From assembly GCA_022837245.1 (NCBI GenBank), contig JALHHX010000014.1:1-25244 (forward strand): DNA of 25,244 nucleotides. Direction: 5' to 3'. Below, piece after piece: positions 1-6,815 of the stretch. Every line of letters starts with the position of its first letter. Within the stretch, counting starts at the first letter, position 1. The DNA comes from Lentisphaerota bacterium (GTDB taxonomy: Bacteria > Verrucomicrobiota > Kiritimatiellia > RFP12 > UBA3636). Both the position numbers and the translations under genes were made by a program. The notes below the pieces were generated by a model. That model ran no database searches, had not been told where the DNA came from, and was given only the letters and a program-made list of their open reading frames with translations.

Positions 1-1
1 G

Positions 2-382
2 GCGTTCATCAAGACCCGCCGCGTAAGGCTCCATTACCTAGTAAGCACTGGCGGCATGCCCAGCGCGCACTCAGCCACGGTGTCAGGCCTCGCCACGGCA
101 CTCGGCATAACCGAGGGGTTCGAATCGCCGCTGTTCGCGATCGCAGCCGTGTACGCCATCATAACGATGTTCGACGCCTCGACCGTCCGCCGCGCCACCG
201 GGCAGCAGGCGGCGGTCCTCAACGAAATCATACGCGAACTCTTCACCGAACACCGCTTTCAGCATAAGCGCCTCAAGGAGTTACTCGGCCACACGCGCAT
301 AGAGGTATTAATGGGGATGTTAACCGGCATCGCGTTCAGCGCCGCCGCTGCAAGCATATGGATAAGCATAGTCAACCAATGA
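2..382 (+). CDS. DUF212 / YuiD-type divergent PAP2-family membrane protein (5' partial)
   Basis: The reading frame is open from the first base of the window, so the gene begins upstream. 126 codons are visible. The segment GGMPSAHSATVSGL (Gly-Gly-Met-Pro then Ser/Ala-His-Ser) and the later MFDASTVRRATGQQAAVLN match the DUF212 family (B. subtilis YuiD-like), which is related to PAP2-type acid phosphatases. By comparison with YuiD (recalled at about 158 residues), roughly 30 N-terminal residues are missing. Hydrophobic stretches around the IAAVYAIITMF segment and near the C-terminus (TGIAFSAAAASIWISIV) are consistent with an integral membrane protein. The biochemical role of the family is not established, and the substrate is unknown. 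An internal ATG at 56 could be mistaken for the start, but the conserved KTRRVRLHYLVSTGG segment lies upstream of it. The stop codon overlaps the ATG of the next gene (ATGA), which implies translational coupling. Confidence 0.9.
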   Translation, partial: AFIKTRRVRLHYLVSTGGMPSAHSATVSGLATALGITEGFESPLFAIAAVYAIITMFDASTVRRATGQQAAVLNEIIRELFTEHRFQHKRLKELLGHTRIEVLMGMLTGIAFSAAAASIWISIVNQ

Positions 383-1143
383 GCGCCAGGACTAAAGACA
401 TCGCCGACGCTCTGGACGCTGAGCTGCGCATAGCGGATTTCACCGACAGCTCCCACAACGGGCTGCAGGTTTCCAACAGCGGCACCGTCTCGGGCATTTG
501 CTGCGGAGTTGACGCCTCGCTCGACTTCTTCCGGGCCGCAAAGGATAAAGGCGCCGACTTCTGTCTCGTGCACCACGGCATCAGCTGGGGAGATTCCCTG
601 GCCAAAATAACAGGCACCAACTACGAGATCGTCTCGTTCCTCATAAAGAACAACATCGCGCTATACGCCGCGCACCTGCCGCTCGACGCGCATCCGGCGC
701 TCGGCAACAACGCGCAGATCGCGGCCGCGCTCGGGCTTGAGGATGTGGCAGGGTTCTGCAATTACCACGGCAACATAATAGGGCGCAAAGGCAGATTGCC
801 CGAAGCCATCCCATTTGGCGCGCTTTGCGACAAAGTGCACGCCATCACTCCGGACGGCGCCATTCACGCGCTACCGTTTGGATCGGGAATGGTGCGAACC
901 GTCGGCATCGTCAGCGGAGGTGCGGCCAGCGAGGTGACGCAAGCCGCCGCAGAGAAGCTCGATTGCTTCATAACCGGCGAAATGGACCTCGCGGGCTACA
1001 ACACGGCAAAACACGAAAGCGTCAACGTCATCGCGGCGGGACACTACGCCACGGAGCGGTTCGGGGTAAAGGCGGTCGGCGAGTTATTGCATCAAAATTT
1101 TAAATTGCCTTTCGAATTCATTGATTTAAGGTTGCCCTGGTAG
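379..1143 (+). CDS. Nif3-like dinuclear metal centre protein (YbgI/NIF3 family)
   Basis: The protein has 254 residues, the usual size of the short bacterial Nif3/YbgI form. The metal ligands expected for the dinuclear site are visible: the HHG motif (CLVHHGISW, His65-His66), the HLPLDAHP segment (His99, Asp103) and the C-terminal GHYATE motif (His222, Glu226). FxDSSHNGLQV near residue 21 is the typical N-terminal family signature. The cellular function of this widespread family is unsettled; GTP cyclohydrolase I type 2 is a frequent but weakly supported label. I chose the ATG at 379 because it overlaps the preceding stop as ATGA. An in-frame ATG at 358 would add seven residues (MDKHSQP) with no family support. 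The gene probably shares an operon with the upstream DUF212 gene. Confidence 0.92.
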   Translation: MSARTKDIADALDAELRIADFTDSSHNGLQVSNSGTVSGICCGVDASLDFFRAAKDKGADFCLVHHGISWGDSLAKITGTNYEIVSFLIKNNIALYAAHLPLDAHPALGNNAQIAAALGLEDVAGFCNYHGNIIGRKGRLPEAIPFGALCDKVHAITPDGAIHALPFGSGMVRTVGIVSGGAASEVTQAAAEKLDCFITGEMDLAGYNTAKHESVNVIAAGHYATERFGVKAVGELLHQNFKLPFEFIDLRLPW

Positions 1144-1161
1144 GGTGTTCTGGTGTAAACT
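1132..1161 (+). promoter_or_regulatory. Candidate promoter for the small membrane protein gene
   Basis: A TTGCCC hexamer (4 of 6 to the -35 consensus) and TAAACT (4 of 6 to the -10 consensus) are separated by 18 bases. They start in the last codons of the Nif3-like gene. The leader to the ATG at 1247 would be about 80 bases and includes a short GC-rich inverted repeat (CGCCC/GGGCG). The match is modest, so this is only a candidate. Confidence 0.3.
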
Positions 1162-1246
1162 GGATCCCGATTCAAGAGGTACTGCACGCGCGCCCACCAT
1201 AAGGCGGGCGTTGGCTGGCGGCGCTTAAACCCCAAACAAAGGCAAC

Positions 1247-1750
1247 ATGATTTCAGCAACAGAACAGGTGTGGCTCCCGGCGGTGGTCGCGGCAGGCGAG
1301 GTTCTGCGCGAAGTGGTTTTCGTTTCGCCAATCGCGATCCTGGCTCTTTCGTGTTACCTGATCGAAGACCTTGTTTTCGAAACAGACCGTTCATTCACCA
1401 GACAAGGTTGGTTTTCAATCTCATGCATACTGCTTATAGTAGCAAACATCGCATGGTCGAGCTGGATGATCAGCACTCCTGTGGAAAACGTCGTCGCGCA
1501 AGCCGATCAGTCCTTGAGGTTCCTAGCCACGATAGGGGCTTTCGTCGCGGCAGTGGTCGTCCTCCTTGCCTGGACTATGCTGGCCGGGGCAAGGCAGGTG
1601 CATAGGGAAATCAACGGTGCCGGCGTTGGACTCACGCTGCTGCGCCTCTCGCCGCTCGTACCACTGCTATACTACACCACGGTGAGCTTCATAAGAGGGA
1701 ACGAATTCGTTGGGGATAAAGGACTACTAGATCTGATAACCAGCCTGTAG
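1247..1750 (+). CDS. Unknown small integral membrane protein, about four membrane spans
   Basis: I do not recognise this 167-residue protein. Four hydrophobic segments are readable, at about residues 26-45 (VSPIAILALSCYLIEDLV), 57-77 (SISCILLIVANIAWSSWMIS), 92-112 (FLATIGAFVAAVVVLLAWTM) and 129-148 (LTLLRLSPLVPLLYYTTVSF), joined by short polar loops. There are no obvious catalytic motifs, cysteine pairs or charged residues inside the spans. The start ATG has a weak AAAGG upstream. The gene lies 103 bases after the Nif3-like gene and 24 bases before the TetR-family gene, on the same strand, so it may be co-transcribed with the regulator and be its target. That link rests on position alone. The frame is uninterrupted and codon use looks like that of its neighbours, so I take it as a real gene. 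Confidence 0.7.
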   Translation: MISATEQVWLPAVVAAGEVLREVVFVSPIAILALSCYLIEDLVFETDRSFTRQGWFSISCILLIVANIAWSSWMISTPVENVVAQADQSLRFLATIGAFVAAVVVLLAWTMLAGARQVHREINGAGVGLTLLRLSPLVPLLYYTTVSFIRGNEFVGDKGLLDLITSL

Positions 1751-1774
1751 CAGGCAACGGGAAGAAGGCTTTGA

Positions 1775-2512
1775 ATGACAAGAACATTTTCAAAAACTGA
1801 CGTCAGGCGCGCCAATTCGACGGCGAAAAAGCGCGGAACCGATAAAACCACAAAAGAACGCCTACTCGAGGTCGCCGCAGCGCAGTTCGCCGAACACGGC
1901 TTCAGGAACACCCGCACACAGGATATTTGCAAAAAAGCCAACGCCAACATAGCCGCCGTCAACTACCACTTCGGAGGAAAAAAAGGACTCTATAAAGTCG
2001 TGTGGGATTACGCCGTCGAGCACGCGATCGGCGAAACGGATTCGCTCGACCTCTCTGTGGATGAAGACCGCGAATGGCTCTACAATTACCTCAGGGTATG
2101 CGTGCTGTCCGTCTTCGAATCCGGCCCCAAAAGCCTGCTCCGCCGCCTAATATCCAACGAAATAACCGACCCCTCCCCCATCTCGGGCGAAGTCCTCTCA
2201 GAGCACCTCGCTCCGAGAATACATGATCTTGAGAAAAGATTGCGCCGCATGATGGGCCCGTATGTCACGGACTTCCAGATCGGATGCTGTATACTCGCAA
2301 TACACAGCCAATTCAGCGCGCTCACCGTCAACCGAAGCGCAAGGCAGAACCTCTTCCGAAACGACAAACCCACGGAAGAGGAGGCTGAACATTTCACACG
2401 GGAAATATGCGCCTTCGTCATCGGCGGAATCCGCGCCATAAAAGGCGTGCCGCCCGACGCCCGACGCCAACGCAAGCAGGCGAAGGACGCCACTACAGAT
2501 GACGACAAATAG
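1775..2512 (+). CDS. TetR-family transcriptional regulator (CecR/YbiH-like)
   Basis: The protein has 245 residues. A TetR helix-turn-helix occupies about residues 26-75: TKERLLEVAAAQFAEHGF, then TQDICKKANANIAAVNYHFGGKKGLY, which is the classic TetR recognition helix followed by YHFxxKxxLY. The rest should be the ligand-binding and dimerisation domain. Its LLRRLISNEITDPSP...EHLAPRI segment resembles the DUF1956/CecR type of C-terminal domain, which suggests a regulator of envelope or efflux genes. The N-terminal 25 residues are basic and probably flexible, and the C-terminus is also highly charged (RRQRKQAKDATTDDDK). The start has AAGAAGG about ten bases upstream. The last 14 bases overlap the glycosyltransferase gene. 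The ligand and targets cannot be read from the sequence. Confidence 0.9.
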   Translation: MTRTFSKTDVRRANSTAKKRGTDKTTKERLLEVAAAQFAEHGFRNTRTQDICKKANANIAAVNYHFGGKKGLYKVVWDYAVEHAIGETDSLDLSVDEDREWLYNYLRVCVLSVFESGPKSLLRRLISNEITDPSPISGEVLSEHLAPRIHDLEKRLRRMMGPYVTDFQIGCCILAIHSQFSALTVNRSARQNLFRNDKPTEEEAEHFTREICAFVIGGIRAIKGVPPDARRQRKQAKDATTDDDK

Positions 2513-3620
2513 ACTATCCGCCGCGGCGGCGGGACACAGCGTCGCGCTCGGCCACGACTGGCTCACCGGCATGCGCGGCGGCGAGCGCGTCCTCGAACAC
2601 CTCTGCCTCGCTTTCCCCGACGCGCCTGTCTCCACGCTCGTGTACAACCGCGAGGCCATTTCGGACATCATCAACGCGCATGAGATCCACACCTCGTTCC
2701 TGAACAAACTTCCAGGCATCGCTAAATACTACAGGAACACGCTGCCGATAATGCCGGTGGCCGCGCGCTCTCTCAAACCGCCAGATGCTGACCTGCTCAT
2801 CACCACCAGCCACTGCGTCGCGAAAAGTTTCCGCAAAAGAAAAGACGCAAAACACCTCTGCATCTGCTTCACGCCAATGCGGTACGCGTGGGCTTTTTTC
2901 GACGAGTATTTCGGCGACTCGAAAATCAAATCCGCCGCCGCGAAACCACTTTTGGCCGGACTCCGCAAATGGGATTGCAAAACCGCTGCCGAGGTGGATC
3001 TCTTCGTGGCGATCAGCGACAATGTCGCCAACCGCATAAAACGTTTCTACGGACGCGACTCGGAGGTTGTGTACCCGCCAGTGGACACCGTGCGCTGCAC
3101 CCCAGCCCCAGACGGGCGCCCATCCGCGGAATACGACCTCATAGTCTCGGCGCTGGTTCCATACAAACGCGTGGACCTCGCCGTCGAACTCTACACGAAG
3201 AAAGGATGGAACTTGAAGGTCGTGGGCTCCGGCGGATGCTACGATAAACTCCGTGCCATGGCGGGTCCGACGGTCGAAATCACCGGGCATCTCACAGACG
3301 ACGAAATCCTCTCTCTATATCGCAACTGCCGTCTTCTCGTTTTCCCCGGAGAGGAGGACTACGGCATTGTCCCACTTGAGGCCCAGGCCTGCGGACGCCC
3401 CGTTGTGGCATACGCACAGGGCGGCGCGCTTGAAACAGTCGCCGCCGGCGTTTCCGGGGTGTTCTTCTCCGAACAGACAACCGACAGCCTAGAGGACGCC
3501 ATCATCCGCTGCTCGCAAACCGACTTCGACACCGCAGCTATCCGCCGCCATGCCGAGAAGTTCGGCCCTGGGCAATTTCTCGACGGCATCGCCCGCTGCA
3601 TAACCAAAGTCCTGTCGTGA
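2499..3620 (+). CDS. Glycosyltransferase family 4 protein
   Basis: A GT-B fold, GT4-type glycosyltransferase of 373 residues. The N-terminal acceptor domain begins with GHDWLTGMRGGERVLE (residues 18-33), a typical opening for this subgroup with a glycine-rich loop. The C-terminal donor-binding domain starts near ALVPYKRVDLAVE (Lys223-Arg224, expected to contact the nucleotide-sugar phosphates). It contains the EX7E element in GEEDYGIVPLEA (Glu286 and Glu294), followed by QACGRPVVA and a GG loop. Family members transfer a sugar from a nucleotide-sugar donor to a polysaccharide or lipid-linked acceptor. The acceptor cannot be inferred here because there are no other polysaccharide genes alongside. 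Translation starts inside the end of the TetR-type gene, and the stop overlaps the GTG start of the TlyA-type gene, so three unrelated functions are translationally linked. Confidence 0.92.
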   Translation: MTTNRLSAAAAGHSVALGHDWLTGMRGGERVLEHLCLAFPDAPVSTLVYNREAISDIINAHEIHTSFLNKLPGIAKYYRNTLPIMPVAARSLKPPDADLLITTSHCVAKSFRKRKDAKHLCICFTPMRYAWAFFDEYFGDSKIKSAAAKPLLAGLRKWDCKTAAEVDLFVAISDNVANRIKRFYGRDSEVVYPPVDTVRCTPAPDGRPSAEYDLIVSALVPYKRVDLAVELYTKKGWNLKVVGSGGCYDKLRAMAGPTVEITGHLTDDEILSLYRNCRLLVFPGEEDYGIVPLEAQACGRPVVAYAQGGALETVAAGVSGVFFSEQTTDSLEDAIIRCSQTDFDTAAIRRHAEKFGPGQFLDGIARCITKVLS

Positions 3621-4360
3621 AAATCCGCCTCGACGAGCTCCTGGTGAACCGCGGCCTAGCCGTGAGCCGTTCGGCCGCGCAGCGAATGGTCATGGAAGGC
3701 AAGGTCCGGGTCAAAGACCACCCTGATCCGAAATCAGGCAATAAATACGCCGATGACATTGAAGTGGAGCTCATCGCCGAAAGCCGCTTCGTAAGCCGTG
3801 GCGGCGAAAAGCTCGAAGGGGCGTTCAAAGCGTTCAACCTAGACGTCACTGGCCTCAAATGCCTCGACGTCGGTGCTTCCACTGGTGGCTTCACCGACTG
3901 TCTTCTCCAGCATGGCGCCGCGCACGTGATCGCGCTGGACGTCGGCATAGACCAGTTCCACCCACGCCTCCGCGAGGATCCACGGGTCACGGTGATAGAA
4001 AAGTTCAACGCCCGCAATTTAAAAGCAGCGGACCTGCCCTATACACCTGAATTCGCCGTATGCGACGTCTCATTCATTTCCCTTCGTTTGATCCTCCCGC
4101 CAATGGCGGCCGTCCTCGCGGCAGGCAGCGGCATAGTCACGCTAATCAAGCCGCAGTTCGAGGCCGGGCGCGGCCAAGTTGGCAAAGGCGGCGTCGTCCG
4201 CGACGAAGCCGTGCGCCTGGAAGTCGTCGCCACCATAAAGACTTTTGGAGAATCGATCGGGCTCGTATGGAACGGTGTGGCCGAATCCCCCATCACAGGC
4301 CCCAAAGGCAACATCGAATACACCGCCTATTGGAGCAATCGGCCGGTCACAGATGGTTGA
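3617..4360 (+). CDS. tlyA: TlyA-family rRNA 2'-O-methyltransferase
   Basis: The protein has 247 residues, close to the usual TlyA length. An N-terminal S4 RNA-binding domain (residues 1-60, MKIRLDELLVNRGLAVSRSAA) is followed by SRGGEKL (Lys65) and an FtsJ-like Rossmann methyltransferase. The SAM-binding motif is DVGASTGGFTDCLL (84-97). DVSFISLRLILP (150-161) and KPQFEAGRGQVGKGGVV (178-194) are family hallmarks with the catalytic Lys/Asp set. TlyA proteins methylate ribose 2'-OH groups of 16S and/or 23S rRNA and affect capreomycin sensitivity in mycobacteria; the older name haemolysin is misleading. The start is GTG, overlapping the previous stop as GTGA. It is the last gene of the run; the 197-base gap downstream holds an AT-rich inverted repeat (T6/A7 at 4437-4454) that may help end transcription, but I see no clear terminator. 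Confidence 0.93.
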   Translation: MKIRLDELLVNRGLAVSRSAAQRMVMEGKVRVKDHPDPKSGNKYADDIEVELIAESRFVSRGGEKLEGAFKAFNLDVTGLKCLDVGASTGGFTDCLLQHGAAHVIALDVGIDQFHPRLREDPRVTVIEKFNARNLKAADLPYTPEFAVCDVSFISLRLILPPMAAVLAAGSGIVTLIKPQFEAGRGQVGKGGVVRDEAVRLEVVATIKTFGESIGLVWNGVAESPITGPKGNIEYTAYWSNRPVTDG

Positions 4361-4557
4361 GGGATATGATAGGAGATCAGATTCAGAGGATGCGTATGTT
4401 GGTTGCATGCCATTCCCTGTCACTGATTGATCACCCTTTTTTCTTGCAAAAAAACCTGGGTTGGGGCAGAATTTGCCTCTTGTCGGAGTGTACAACGTGG
4501 CGAAGCTTGAGGTGTTCGCCGTGATGAGCGACTAAAGCGAGGTAACCATAGGTAACG

Positions 4558-5625
4558 ATGAAAGCCAATAGTGCGCAAACCCTGAAAATAGACATAAGGT
4601 CTTTTGGTTACGACGCGTCTTATGCGAACCGTGAGAGGCGGTCAGTCGGGATGTTGCCGGTCGACGGCATTGACTACAAATATATGTTCGAGTCCTCTTA
4701 CGACGCCATATTGCTGACGGACAGAGACGGGGTCATCCTCTCAACCAACGAGCGCGCGGTGGATTTTTTCGGATACGGGGATTTCGACTCCCTCGAGGGG
4801 TTCGCCCTCCACAGCCTGATCGCGGGCATGACGGACGCCTTCATGTCCAAGGCGGCGAAGACCGTGGACGAGGGGCGCTACATGCGCGTCCAGGCATTTG
4901 CGAAGAGGCTCGACGGCTCGTTCGTTGCCGTCGAGATGATCGGGCTCGGCACTAAGTCCGGCCAGTCGGATTTTCTCTGTTTCCTGATAAGGGACGTCCA
5001 GGCAAGCAAGGAAGCGGAGCAGACCCTTCTCTCGGCCTACCACGCGATGGACAACACGGACTCCGGCATAGGCATAGCAGACCTCGACGGCTGGATATCG
5101 TACGCCAACCGCAAAATGCTCTCAATGCTGGGAGGTGGCGACGACACGAAGGTAATCGGGCAGAATCTTAAGGTATGGTTCGAGGACGACACGATTGTCG
5201 GGCCGATGACTGAGGCGATAGCCAAAGGCGGGCGATGGACCACTGAAAAGCAAGTCGCATACCGCAACGCCGTCCGCTATATCCAGATATCCGCCGTCCC
5301 CGACATAAACGAGGATGGGCATACGCTTGGCATGGTTATCTCCATAGTGGATACCACGGATAGGCGCCGGGCAGAAATCGCCGAAAACACGTTGGAGAAA
5401 GAGCGCCTCATGATGGAAGCGCTCTCCGAGGCGTGCCACTCGATCGGACAGCCGGCGACGGTGCTTCTGACCGGGATTGAACTGCTCCACGACGGCCGGG
5501 AGCTAGACAGGGAATCGCGCATGCAAGTCTACGACATGTGCTACAACGCCGTGCTCGAGTTGCGGGAATGCTTGAAGGAAATAAACGCCGCAAGGCTTTC
5601 TGTAAAAGAAGGGAGCGTTCAATGA
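4558..5625 (+). CDS. Double-PAS sensor with a DHp-like histidine domain but no ATPase domain
   Basis: The protein is soluble, with no membrane span, and has 355 residues. PAS domain 1 spans about residues 40-150 (MFESSYDAILLTDRDGVILSTNERAVDFFGY) and PAS domain 2 about 158-272 (SGIGIADLDGWISYANRKMLSML, ending ISIVDTTDRRRAE). A helical linker leads to EACHSIGQPATVLLTGIELL (291-310). This resembles the H-box of histidine kinases: His294 stands five residues before Pro299, as in the canonical HExxxP pattern. A second helix (residues about 320-347) could complete the DHp hairpin. The protein stops there, with no N, G1 or G2 box of a HATPase domain. The ATG follows a tandem AGGTAAC repeat (4540-4556) whose second copy could serve as the ribosome site. 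The stop overlaps the next ATG. It may be a phosphotransfer or pseudo-kinase partner rather than a kinase. Confidence 0.8.
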   Translation: MKANSAQTLKIDIRSFGYDASYANRERRSVGMLPVDGIDYKYMFESSYDAILLTDRDGVILSTNERAVDFFGYGDFDSLEGFALHSLIAGMTDAFMSKAAKTVDEGRYMRVQAFAKRLDGSFVAVEMIGLGTKSGQSDFLCFLIRDVQASKEAEQTLLSAYHAMDNTDSGIGIADLDGWISYANRKMLSMLGGGDDTKVIGQNLKVWFEDDTIVGPMTEAIAKGGRWTTEKQVAYRNAVRYIQISAVPDINEDGHTLGMVISIVDTTDRRRAEIAENTLEKERLMMEALSEACHSIGQPATVLLTGIELLHDGRELDRESRMQVYDMCYNAVLELRECLKEINAARLSVKEGSVQ

Positions 5626-6779
5626 AGACAAAAAAAATACCCGACACCGATTCTGTGCCCATGCTGGATTCTTTCGGAATGCTGGTCATGCAGACCTCCA
5701 TGTACGGAGCGGCACACAACGTGACAGTGCAGTCGCTGCAGGGGGCGTTTGGGCTGCTCCGGACGCTCGTCGATAAATACGGACTGGTTGAGCTCGTGCT
5801 TTCGGACAACGCATATCTCGTAAACGGCAATCCGATCTCTTCCGGCGTCAGACGTATGGAGCCGTTCTTCAAAAGGATAGAGGCCCACAAGGTTTACGGC
5901 ATCATATTCAGCCCCGAGGTGACTGAAAAGGAATTCCAAACCGTAATAAACCTGCTCTCAGGAACTCCGGCCTCGCTGGAGAGGCTGGGCGGCTTCCAGC
6001 ATGCCCTCAACAACGCCAGGTTAAAGGGCGTGGCATCCGCCGATTCCCAATACCGCCGCGTTGTGGATCTGGGGGAGACGGAAGCCGGGAAGGGCCCCGG
6101 GGGCTCCGGCTCCGGAGTTTATTCGCTGGATTTTGGCGGCAACTTCGATGAATTCCACATTTCCGCCGAGACGATAGATGCGAACTCCCCGTTAGGCGGA
6201 GCTGGCGACGGCGACTCCGGCAACATGCCCTCGCTCGCTGAAAGACTACGCGCCACCCGGCGCAAGAACGCCCGCAAAATGGCATCCATGCTGCGCGCCA
6301 CGGCGGCGCTTCTCGAAAACGAAAATCAAATCCCCGCCGGAATCGGAGAGAAGCAGATACTGTCCTCCATTGAGCGTATTCTTAAAATGGTGGAAACTTC
6401 CTCGCAGGAGACGAAGGAACACATCAACCGCCTCGCAAGCCAGGTCGAGGCGGATCGCCTGACAATCGCCACAATAGAGTCGCAGGCGCGCAACCGCGGC
6501 GTCGGCTTCAACCTGACGAGATCCGAACTCCTCGAGCAATACGCGGAGATAAACCAGGAAATGCTTCAGCCAATGACAGCGGCCATAGGGTCGCTGGAAA
6601 TGCTGCAGTCCGACAAGGGCGACAAAACAACCGCCGCCCAAAGCGAGCTAATACGGCTCGCCCACGAGAGCATGCAGCGCGTGAACCAGCTGCTTAAATA
6701 CATGAACAAAATTTCCGGCCTGCCGGAAACCCTCACGCCAGACGCTGACGTCATCAAGGGAACCTACTCGGAAGAATAG
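5622..6779 (+). CDS. Unknown signalling protein with a C-terminal degenerate DHp-like helix pair
   Basis: The start at 5622 overlaps the previous stop (ATGA), giving 385 residues. An in-frame ATG at 5538 would add 28 very basic residues inside the upstream gene and is unlikely. The N-terminal 120 residues (MYGAAHNVTVQSLQGAFGLLRTLV, then VLSDNAYLVNGNPI, then KVYGIIFSPEVTEKEFQTVINLL) resemble a domain that I recall at the N-terminus of many HD-domain or HEAT-repeat signalling proteins, of unknown role. A Gly/Ser-rich linker covers about 150-200. From 203 on it is helical and probably coiled coil. The end, NQEMLQPMTAAIGSLEML (311-328) followed by a second helix (342-364), looks like a DHp hairpin, but the phospho-acceptor position (five residues before Pro317) is Gln312. 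There is no ATPase domain. It probably heterodimerises with the PAS protein encoded upstream. Confidence 0.75.
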   Translation: MKTKKIPDTDSVPMLDSFGMLVMQTSMYGAAHNVTVQSLQGAFGLLRTLVDKYGLVELVLSDNAYLVNGNPISSGVRRMEPFFKRIEAHKVYGIIFSPEVTEKEFQTVINLLSGTPASLERLGGFQHALNNARLKGVASADSQYRRVVDLGETEAGKGPGGSGSGVYSLDFGGNFDEFHISAETIDANSPLGGAGDGDSGNMPSLAERLRATRRKNARKMASMLRATAALLENENQIPAGIGEKQILSSIERILKMVETSSQETKEHINRLASQVEADRLTIATIESQARNRGVGFNLTRSELLEQYAEINQEMLQPMTAAIGSLEMLQSDKGDKTTAAQSELIRLAHESMQRVNQLLKYMNKISGLPETLTPDADVIKGTYSEE

Positions 6780-6815
6780 CGCCCTCCGCCTCCGCGGCCG
6801 GTCAGACAAGAACGG

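Noticed and set aside
4437..4454. T6/A7 inverted repeat after tlyA as a terminator
   Set aside because: The stem is purely A-T and short, with no GC-rich base, so it is too weak to call; it is only mentioned in the tlyA entry.
5538..5621. 28-residue N-terminal extension of the second signalling protein
   Set aside because: It lies inside the preceding gene, is very basic, and lacks a ribosome site. The ATGA overlap at 5622 is the usual coupling pattern in this window.
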